From Pseudomonas helleri (lineage in GTDB: Bacteria; Pseudomonadota; Gammaproteobacteria; Pseudomonadales; Pseudomonadaceae): a stretch of 36,300 nt of DNA. The translations under genes were made by a program, and so were the position numbers. Location of the stretch: contig NZ_WIWC01000050.1 of assembly GCF_009600315.1 (NCBI RefSeq), positions 1 to 36,300 of the forward strand, read 5' to 3'. Below, in pieces: positions 30,452 through 36,300 of this stretch. A model generated the notes under the pieces. The model was not told where the DNA came from, searched no databases, and saw only the letters and a list, made by a program, of their open reading frames with translations. Every line of letters starts with the position of its first letter. Position 1 is the first letter of the stretch.

Positions 30452-32275
30452 ATGACTGACGTGTTCGATGCAAGCGCATTTCTTTCGACCTGTAGTGGGC
30501 GCCCCGGTGTGTATCGCATGTTTGACAGCGATGCGCGCCTGCTTTACGTAGGCAAGGCCAAGAACCTCAAAAAACGCTTGGCCAGTTACTTTCGTAAAAC
30601 CGGTCTGGCCCCGAAAACGGCGGCGCTGGTCGGGCGTATCGCTAACATCGAAACCACTATCACGGCCAATGAGACCGAAGCGCTGCTGCTTGAGCAGACG
30701 CTGATCAAAGAGTGGCGCCCGCCCTACAATATTCTTCTGCGCGACGATAAATCCTATCCCTACGTGTTTCTTTCGGACGGGGCATATCCGCGCTTAAGCA
30801 TTCACCGTGGCGCCAAAAAAGCCAAAGGCAGGTATTTCGGGCCTTATCCGAGTGCGGGGGCTATTCGTGAAAGCCTGAGTATCTTGCAAAAGACGTTTAT
30901 GGTGCGTCAGTGCGAAGACAGCTACTTCAAGAATCGCACGCGCCCCTGTTTGCAATACCAGATCAAACGTTGCAAAGCGCCTTGTGTCGGATTGGTTGAC
31001 CCTCAGGTCTATGCCGAAGATGTGCGTCACTCGGTGATGTTTCTGGAAGGGCGCAGCAGTGCGCTGACCGACGAATTGAACAGCGCAATGGAACAAGCGG
31101 CCAGCACCCTTGATTTTGAGCGTGCCGCTGAGATACGTGATCAGATTTCGTTGCTTCGCCGGGTTCAGGATCAGCAAAGCATGGAAGGTGGAACCGGCGA
31201 TGTCGACGTCATCGCGGCCTTTGTAAACCCGGGCGGCGCCTGTGTGCATTTAATCAATGTGCGAGGCGGGCGGGTTTTGGGCAGCAAGAATTTCTTTCCG
31301 CAGGTCGGGATCGAGGAGGAAGTGGGCGAAGTCATGGCGGCCTTCCTTGGGCAGTACTACATCAGCAGCCCCGAGCGCGATCTGCCGAGTGAATTAATCG
31401 TCAACGTTGAGCACGAAAGTTTTGACGCCATCATCGATGCGCTTGAAGCCCTGCGCGGCCGAGAAATGGCCATCAGTTACCGTGTACGGGGCACGCGGGC
31501 TCGCTGGCAGCAATTGGCCGTCACCAATGCCGAACAGGCACTGGCTGCGCGTCTGGCTAATCGCTTGCATGTCGCTGCGCGCTTTGAGGCATTGGCTCAA
31601 GTACTTAAGCTCGACGAGATTCCGCAACGCCTTGAGTGTTATGACATCAGTCATTCCAGCGGTGAAGCCACAGTCGCTTCGTGTGTGGTATTTGGCCCCG
31701 AAGGGCCGATCAAGTCTGATTACAGGCGGTTCAACATCGAAGGCGTAACCCCCGGCGATGATTACGCGGCCATGCACCAGGCCTTGATGCGGCGTTTTGC
31801 CCGGCTCAAAGAGGGGGAGGGCAAGTTGCCTGACATCTTGCTGGTCGATGGCGGCAAAGGTCAGCTCTCGATGGCGCGGGATGTACTCAATGAACTGGCT
31901 ATTCCAGACCTCATTTTGCTGGGCGTGGCCAAGGGTGCGACGCGCAAGGCGGGTTTTGAAACCCTTTACCTGAATGACGCTGCCCATGAGTTCACCTTGA
32001 AAGGCGACTCCCCGGCGTTGCACCTGATTCAGCAAATTCGCGATGAGGCGCACCGTTTCGCAATTACCGGGCACCGGGCGCGACGCGGTAAAACCCGGCG
32101 AACCTCAACCCTGGAAGGCATTGCGGGCGTAGGCCCTACACGTCGACGTGATCTTTTGAAACATTTTGGTGGATTACAGGAGCTGACTCGTGCAAGCATC
32201 GAAGAGATCGCCAAAGCACCGGGGATCAGTAAAAAGCTCGCAGAGTTGATTTATGCAAATCTGCACAGCGAGTAG
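30452..32275 (+). CDS. uvrC: Excinuclease ABC subunit UvrC
   Basis: A 607-residue subunit of the UvrABC nucleotide excision repair nuclease. It makes the 3' cut with its GIY-YIG domain (residues about 12-95: GVYRMFD...LLYVGKAKNLKKRL) and the 5' cut with the RNase H-like domain (PDILLVDGGKGQLSMA). Between them is the UVR motif (LDFERAAEIRDQISLLRRVQ); the end has two helix-hairpin-helix motifs (LEGIAGVGPTRRRDLLKHFG). The ATG at 30452 is two bases after the gacA stop; a TTG at 30446 is also in frame. The operon continues to pgsA. Confidence 0.97.
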   Translation: MTDVFDASAFLSTCSGRPGVYRMFDSDARLLYVGKAKNLKKRLASYFRKTGLAPKTAALVGRIANIETTITANETEALLLEQTLIKEWRPPYNILLRDDKSYPYVFLSDGAYPRLSIHRGAKKAKGRYFGPYPSAGAIRESLSILQKTFMVRQCEDSYFKNRTRPCLQYQIKRCKAPCVGLVDPQVYAEDVRHSVMFLEGRSSALTDELNSAMEQAASTLDFERAAEIRDQISLLRRVQDQQSMEGGTGDVDVIAAFVNPGGACVHLINVRGGRVLGSKNFFPQVGIEEEVGEVMAAFLGQYYISSPERDLPSELIVNVEHESFDAIIDALEALRGREMAISYRVRGTRARWQQLAVTNAEQALAARLANRLHVAARFEALAQVLKLDEIPQRLECYDISHSSGEATVASCVVFGPEGPIKSDYRRFNIEGVTPGDDYAAMHQALMRRFARLKEGEGKLPDILLVDGGKGQLSMARDVLNELAIPDLILLGVAKGATRKAGFETLYLNDAAHEFTLKGDSPALHLIQQIRDEAHRFAITGHRARRGKTRRTSTLEGIAGVGPTRRRDLLKHFGGLQELTRASIEEIAKAPGISKKLAELIYANLHSE

Positions 32276-32308
32276 AATGCCCCTCTCACCTAGTAGCCAG
32301 TTGTGCCG

Positions 32309-32866
32309 ATGAATATCCCTAATTTGATCACCGTACTACGCGTTCTACTGATTCCTTTTTTCATATTGCTGTTTTATCTCCCGTACAGCTGGAGTTATGT
32401 GGCCTCCAGTTCAGTTTTCGCCTTTGCAGCGGCAACTGACTGGCTTGATGGTTATCTGGCGCGACGCCTTGAGCAAAGCACCCCGTTCGGTGCTTTTCTG
32501 GACCCGGTCGCTGACAAATTGATGGTGGCTGTAGCGTTGGTTTTGCTGGTGCAAGAGCATCACAATGTGTGGCTTACCCTGCCTGCAGCCGTGATCATAG
32601 GTCGTGAGATTGTCATTTCAGCCTTGCGCGAATGGATGGCTGAGCTGGGGGCTCGTGCTCAGGTTGCGGTTTCCAGCATGGGCAAGTGGAAAACCGCCGC
32701 GCAAATGCTCGCGCTGGTGATTTTGCTGGCCAATCCGTCTGACTTCAGCTTTTGGGTGTTAGTGGGGTATGCATTATTGCTCGTGGCTGCGGGGCTGACC
32801 TTGTGGTCGATGCTCCAGTATTTGCGGGCAGCATGGCCACACTTGAAGACTACCTCTACAAAATAA
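32309..32866 (+). CDS. pgsA: CDP-diacylglycerol-glycerol-3-phosphate phosphatidyltransferase
   Basis: A 185-residue inner-membrane enzyme that makes phosphatidylglycerophosphate, the precursor of phosphatidylglycerol and cardiolipin. The CDP-alcohol phosphotransferase motif D-G-x2-A-R-x8-G-x3-D-x3-D is complete in DWLDGYLARRLEQSTPFG and AFLDPVADK. Four to six hydrophobic helices are visible. It starts 33 bases after uvrC; ATG 32309 begins the usual MNIPNLITVLR. A tRNA gene with its own promoter follows. Confidence 0.95.
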   Translation: MNIPNLITVLRVLLIPFFILLFYLPYSWSYVASSSVFAFAAATDWLDGYLARRLEQSTPFGAFLDPVADKLMVAVALVLLVQEHHNVWLTLPAAVIIGREIVISALREWMAELGARAQVAVSSMGKWKTAAQMLALVILLANPSDFSFWVLVGYALLLVAAGLTLWSMLQYLRAAWPHLKTTSTK

Positions 32867-32890
32867 ATAAAAACTTTTTGAATCAAAGGG

Positions 32891-32918
32891 TTGACGCAAA
32901 CTTTCAGTTCTATACAAT
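32891..32918 (+). promoter_or_regulatory. Sigma-70 promoter of tRNA-Gly
   Basis: TTGACG (32891-32896) and TACAAT (32913-32918) are separated by 16 bases, a near-consensus pair. Transcription would start near 32925, about 9 bases before the mature tRNA. Confidence 0.75.
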
Positions 32919-32933
32919 GCCCACCACCAAGAC

Positions 32934-33009
<76 letters not shown>

Positions 33010-33015
33010 AACAAA

Positions 33016-33047
33016 GATTTACAGAGTTGCACGCAAGTCTGTAAATC
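33016..33047 (+). repeat. Perfect hairpin in the tRNA-Gly 3' trailer
   Basis: GATTTACAGA (33016-33025) and TCTGTAAATC (33038-33047) form a 10-bp stem around a 12-base loop, between the tRNA and its terminator. It may guide processing of the tRNA 3' end, or be released as a small trailer RNA with the terminator. Confidence 0.6.
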
Positions 33048-33050
33048 ATC

Positions 33051-33078
33051 AAAAAAAGACGCCTAGGCGTCTTTTTTT
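33051..33078 (+). terminator. Intrinsic terminator after tRNA-Gly
   Basis: Seven A, then GACGCC-TA-GGCGTC, then seven T. It is a perfect bidirectional-looking terminator, ending the pgsA/tRNA transcript. Confidence 0.92.
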
Positions 33079-33198
33079 CGTTGTGCCAGATTCCTTCTAC
33101 GACCACGCATTCAACGTGGGTAAATGAGTCCTTGTGTTGAGCGAAAGTGGCCGGTCGAGTTTTGCACGACTAGGAGCTGCCCCTTCAATCATGGGCGA

Positions 33199-33594
33199 CT
33201 ACCGCGCTTTGGCACTGAGCTGGACAGGGACGGTTTCGATCAATTTGCGTGACAGAATCATTGGTTGCGTGATCGCGACATATTTCTTGAAGTGAGGCGA
33301 GGCAATATGTGCCTGGTAAGCCTCATCACTGGCGTAGATTTCGAAGAAGCGCAGGCTGTTGGGTTTGTCTTTTTCAGCAACTGAATAAATAGCCAGCACT
33401 CCCGGCTCCAGCCGTATCGAGTCTTCCATCTCTTCCCTGACGGCCGTTGTGTAGGCAACGAGCTGTTCAGGATCAATCACCAGTTCAGCGATGCGCACAA
33501 CGGTTGTGTCCGTCTCCTGTGCTTGAATAGCTGTGCTACAAGCAGCGGCTGCGGCAAGTGCCCAGATTCCTATGCGATTGTTTTGCTTCGTCAT
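33199..33594 (-). CDS. Exported ABM-domain protein (putative quinol monooxygenase-like)
   Basis: A 131-residue protein with a signal peptide (IGIWALAAAAACSTAIQAQ, cleavage after AQA or QAQ). It is followed by one antibiotic-biosynthesis-monooxygenase (ABM) dimeric ferredoxin-like domain: RIAELVIDPEQLVAYTTAVR, EPGVLAIYSVAEKD, RFFEIYASDEAYQAHIASPH, FKKYV. Related proteins act on quinones, but the catalytic role here is not shown. The start ATG 33594 has GAGG 6 bases upstream. It stands alone after the tRNA-Gly terminator on the opposite strand. Confidence 0.78.
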   Translation of the reverse strand: MTKQNNRIGIWALAAAAACSTAIQAQETDTTVVRIAELVIDPEQLVAYTTAVREEMEDSIRLEPGVLAIYSVAEKDKPNSLRFFEIYASDEAYQAHIASPHFKKYVAITQPMILSRKLIETVPVQLSAKAR

Positions 33595-33627
33595 GTGCGG
33601 CCTCATTGGAATGCTCAGCCTTGATGT

Positions 33628-33903
33628 TTAATACATTTTCGCCAAGTGTGTCATCAGCTTGAAAAGAGCGATAATCATAGTTGGTTCACCCACCTCCAAC
33701 GACTCGATCAGCGCCAGGTTCAAGAAGTTCTTCGAGGACTCCGCAAAGGCAGCAAAATCGCGGCAGGCTTTACCAACTCTGGAGCACAGATCGGTGAAGT
33801 AAAGCTTCGCCCAATCATTTAAAGGGTCATGCGTTAAAGGTCCGAAGTCTGTCGAATTATGACTTGGACGGTCTGGCGAGGGGAGGCATAGGATTGCCGC
33901 CAT
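33628..33903 (-). CDS. Orphan frame, unrecognised
   Basis: A 91-residue frame that I do not recognise. The second half looks like a helical protein tail (FAAFAESSKNFLNLALIES and LFKLMTHLAKMY), while the first 25 residues look random. There is no clear ribosome binding site. It could be a carboxyl-terminal remnant of a longer gene that lost its start, which fits the neighbouring gene fragments, or a chance frame. Confidence 0.3.
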   Translation of the reverse strand: MAAILCLPSPDRPSHNSTDFGPLTHDPLNDWAKLYFTDLCSRVGKACRDFAAFAESSKNFLNLALIESLEVGEPTMIIALFKLMTHLAKMY

Positions 33904-33964
33904 CGGAGTTTATGAGCGACTCCCCTAGTCACGAAACATTAGATGAATCTCAAATCCCTTATAG

Positions 33965-34153
33965 CTAACTATCGGCCTTGGGGTGGGCGGCGAACAGGGT
34001 TTCGGCGCCAGCGGCGGTGCCCAGGTCGGCGACGACGCCGTGTACCTGACCACGCCCGCCTTGGGCGCGGGCCAGACCACAGGCGATGGCCAGGCCAATG
34101 CCACCGGTGGAGCCACTGATAATGGCGGTGCGTGCGCTTAGATCGATATTCAT
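33965..34153 (-). pseudogene. Short-chain dehydrogenase, truncated and internally deleted
   Basis: The first 28 or so residues are a good SDR amino end, with ARTAIISGSTGGIGLAIACG containing the TGxxxGIG-like nucleotide site (SGSTGGIG). About 25-30 residues of the second Rossmann strand are then missing. The frame resumes at VHGVVADLGTAAGAETLFAA and stops early (KADS, stop), where an SDR would continue with the NNxG region. Only about a quarter of the gene remains. Confidence 0.75.
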
Positions 34154-34270
34154 GGATGAGTTCCTCTAGGTAGGTTGTATCGATGGGGCCATGCTAGTAG
34201 GGCGCATTCAGACAGTAAAAGACGCGATCTGACTGAGTTCAGACCTAGCGGGTCTGATCTGCCAGGGTCA

Positions 34271-34489
34271 TTACACGTTCGCGGAAAAAGGCAACACGCC
34301 AGCATGGATGGCGTGGTTGACGTAGCCGATGCACAGGCCACCCTCTTCGCCGCGCCCCAGGCGTTTGCCCAGCGATTCCAGACGTTCGGCATGCTTGAGC
34401 AGGCCACGGGCTTCACCCAGGAAGGTGCGCCCGTCAGCCGTCAGGAACAGGCGCTGATTACGCCGCTCGAACAGTGCCAGTTCCGGACA
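34271..34489 (-). pseudogene. LysR-family regulator fragment
   Basis: On the minus strand this encodes ALFERRNQRLFLTADGRTFL followed by GEARGLLKHAERLESLGKRL and GLCIGYVNHAIHAG, which correspond to the end of the DNA-binding domain and the linker of a LysR regulator. The amino-terminal helix-turn-helix and most of the effector domain are absent. The frame shifts after HAIHAGVL: in another frame FFRERVMTLADQ follows, which again looks like LysR. It lies just upstream of the SDR fragment. Confidence 0.7.
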
Positions 34490-34882
34490 GCACCCTTTTT
34501 CCGGGTGATGCCTGCCACGTGTTGTGTTCTCCCGGCAAAGAAATCAGCGGGAATCTTGCAGCGCAATCATTTTGTTTTGGCGAACTTGCATAGCGTGTTG
34601 ATCATGGCAGTGATACTCGTCGAAAAAAGCCACCTGGACTCTTCTTCTTATGCCTGACTGCGGCTACCATGCGCGCCCTGATTTTGTCTGCCCGGTCAGT
34701 GCCCAGGTGCGCGTCCAGCCCGCCTTGACCCTTGCCCGTACAACTCGAACGCCTCGACTGTGGCCTCGAGCCACGCTCAATCACACCTGTTTACAGATTA
34801 CGCCCCCCGGCTTTGCCGAGAGGGGTGGCTGTGCTGTTGCCCGTTCGTGGGCTTAATTGTTCGTCGAGGTCTTGAGTTCATT
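34490..34882. other. Gap without a gene before the MFS gene
   Basis: About 390 bases with no supported gene. An open frame crosses part of it on the plus strand (34175-34657), but that frame is antisense to the LysR fragment. The promoter of the MFS gene should lie here, but I could not identify clear boxes. Confidence 0.4.
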
Positions 34883-36163
34883 ATGTCTGTCCAACTGTTA
34901 GCGATGGCGCTGGCACCGTTACTTGGGCTGTTTATCATCAGTATCGGCAACGGCATGTTGTCGTCGTTAACGACACTTCGTCTCGATTCGTTGGGCGAGT
35001 CGGCCACGATGGTTGGCATTGTCTCGTCTGCGTACTTTATCGGTCTGACATTAGGCTCGATCTTCAATGACCGACTGATCGTGCGCATTGGCCATATCCG
35101 CGCCTACAGCTGCTTTGCGGCCTTGATAGCCACGACGATCCTGTTTCAGGGACTGTCGTCTGATCCCTGGACCTGGTTCGCCTTACGCCTGATCAATGGC
35201 TGGGCCAGTGTGGGCGTGTTTCTGGTGGTAGAAAGCTGGTTGTTGATTGCCGCCGACCCGAAGATCCGCGGGCGCCTGCTGGCCCTTTATATGATCGCTC
35301 TCTATGGCGCAGGCTTGTTGGGGCAGGTCAACCTGGGTGCTATTGCGCACACCGGTGACACCATCCCCTTCATGATCGCGGCCATTCTGGCCTCGTTGTC
35401 CATGCTGCCGATTGTGATGATCCCGCGGGTGACGCCCGTCGTTGAGCGAGCGGAGCCGCTTATGCCGTGGCAGTTATTGCGTGCAACGCCGACCGGGGTG
35501 ATTGGATGTTTTGGCTCGGGCCTGGCCATTGCTGCGGTCTACGCCTTGCTACCGCTGTACTTGCAGCGCATTGGCCTTGATGTGACTGAGGTCGGACACA
35601 TGATGGCTTACGTGATTCTCGGTGCGATGTTGTTGCAATACCCGGTTGGGCGCTGGTCGGATCATCAGGACAGGCAATTGGTTTTGATCGTACTGGCCGC
35701 GGCCTGTGCAGTCTTGTCGTTGATCATCCTGTTTTTACCGCCCGGTTCCCCGTTGCTGATCGTGGCGTTTTTCCTGCTGGGGGGCGGTATTTTTGCGATC
35801 TACCCGGTGGCGGTGAGTCACGCGGCTGACCACGCGTCGTCCGGAGCCATCGTGCGGATGATTCAAGGCTTGTTGCTGATCAACTCATTAGGCTGTGCCA
35901 TCAGCCCTCTGGTGATTTCACCGTTAATGACCCGAGTGGGTGAGGGCGGGCTGTTTTGGGCGTTGGCGGGGCTTAATGTGGGGTTGGTGGTGTTGTTTAT
36001 CTGGCGTCGAGGCCAGCGTTCGGAGCCGGTGACGGCCGCGCCCTTTACTGCTGCGGCGCAGATGTCGGCGGTGGGGGTTGAAATGCGTGTGACTGAGGAC
36101 CTTGCTCAGGCTGTATTTGATCACGAGCACGACGGTGAAGAAGGGCAACGGCAAGCGGGCTAG
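34883..36163 (+). CDS. MFS transporter (YcaD-like)
   Basis: A 426-residue permease with 12 hydrophobic segments. The amino half has ISIGNGMLSSLTTLRLDSLG and SAYFIGLTLGSIFNDRLIVR, LRLINGWASVGVFLVVESWL, and the carboxyl half LGGGIFAIYPVAVSHAAD. This pattern fits the YcaD/UMF-type MFS group of unknown substrate. ATG 34883 follows a GAGG at about 13 bases and TTGAG at nearer spacing; an upstream extension to 34760 is unlikely, since it is not hydrophobic in the expected way. The carboxyl tail is acidic and hydrophilic (DHEHDGEEGQ). Confidence 0.85.
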   Translation: MSVQLLAMALAPLLGLFIISIGNGMLSSLTTLRLDSLGESATMVGIVSSAYFIGLTLGSIFNDRLIVRIGHIRAYSCFAALIATTILFQGLSSDPWTWFALRLINGWASVGVFLVVESWLLIAADPKIRGRLLALYMIALYGAGLLGQVNLGAIAHTGDTIPFMIAAILASLSMLPIVMIPRVTPVVERAEPLMPWQLLRATPTGVIGCFGSGLAIAAVYALLPLYLQRIGLDVTEVGHMMAYVILGAMLLQYPVGRWSDHQDRQLVLIVLAAACAVLSLIILFLPPGSPLLIVAFFLLGGGIFAIYPVAVSHAADHASSGAIVRMIQGLLLINSLGCAISPLVISPLMTRVGEGGLFWALAGLNVGLVVLFIWRRGQRSEPVTAAPFTAAAQMSAVGVEMRVTEDLAQAVFDHEHDGEEGQRQAG

Positions 36164-36300
36164 CGATTGCTGTTGATCCAGCTTTTGATCTGGCTTTTGA
36201 TCTTGATCTGCCGCCCCGTCGGAAGGCCGAGTGTAGGTTTCGCGGAGTGGGTCGACCGGCATGGATGCCGGGAGAGCCGTGTTGGGCCATGGATGGCCCG
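36164..36300. repeat. Dispersed-repeat-like sequence at the window end (tentative)
   Basis: After the MFS stop there is a CTTTTGATCTGGCTTTTGAT repeat pattern. It is followed by GTCGGAAGGCCGAGTGTAGG and GGCATGGATGCCGGG...GGGCCATGGATGGCCC, the latter containing palindromes GGCATGGATGCC and GGCCATGGATGGCC. Similar blocks are common between genes in fluorescent pseudomonads, as I recall. The element is cut by the window edge. Confidence 0.45.

Noticed and set aside
33051..33078. Attachment site at the tRNA-Gly end
   Set aside because: No second copy of the tRNA 3' end was seen in the window, and no integrase gene is present.
34175..34657. 160-codon open frame on the plus strand
   Set aside because: Antisense to a recognisable LysR fragment on the minus strand; no motif of its own.

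Overview
The window is a chromosomal segment of a Pseudomonas species, probably from the P. fluorescens lineage. The main evidence is the gacA-uvrC-pgsA-tRNA-Gly block, REP-type palindromes, a TTG-started gacA, and a dense set of MFS, TonB and LysR genes. No plasmid or phage backbone, CRISPR array, rRNA or complete insertion sequence was seen. All calls were made by reading the sequence. Family comparisons come from memory of the families, not from a search.

Layout. 1-1700: a small protein gene behind a nested stem-loop that buries its ribosome binding site, then a tandem pair of crcB fluoride channel genes. 1700-11430: on the minus strand, a complete urease locus in the order ureA-B-C-E-F-G-D, urea channel, nickel transporter, followed by a Kch-type potassium channel. 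This order and the protein features (long UreB, UreE with a His-rich tail, terminal ureD, linked urea channel) match the Yersinia/Brucella-ure2 type rather than the ureDABCEFG arrangement usual in Pseudomonas. 11430-18050: a FUSC-family membrane protein, then a LysR regulator and a three-gene EmrAB-OprM-like efflux operon. The lysR and efflux promoters carry the same 15-bp palindrome. 18200-23450: a metabolite:H+ symporter, then a FecI-FecR-FecA type locus whose sigma-factor gene has lost its middle by an apparent deletion at a short repeat. 23585-26770: acyl-CoA dehydrogenase, 3-hydroxyisobutyryl-CoA hydrolase and 3-hydroxybutyrate dehydrogenase. 26880-28990: parvulin PpiC and a DAHP synthase preceded by an elaborate leader. 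28990-29670: a divergent pair of small phage-type DNA-binding proteins. 29811-33080: gacA, uvrC, pgsA, tRNA-Gly(GCC). 33199-34500: a decayed stretch with a small exported ABM-domain protein, an orphan frame and fragments of SDR and LysR genes. 34883-36163: a YcaD-like MFS transporter, followed by a dispersed-repeat-like end.

The strongest candidate for an undescribed system is the leader of the DAHP synthase gene. A 44-codon leader peptide ends in a run with seven aromatic residues in ten (Phe, Tyr and Trp together). It overlaps one arm of a hairpin and is followed by a perfect 11-bp GC-rich intrinsic terminator with a U-tract. A second small frame with an aromatic-rich start lies between the terminator and the enzyme gene. 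This looks like ribosome-mediated attenuation sensing all three aromatic amino acids at the first step of their pathway. Other items of interest are the ribosome-binding-site-sequestering stem-loop at 363-456, the paired LysR operators, the internal start of Kch, and the sigma-factor deletion whose junction can be read in two frames.
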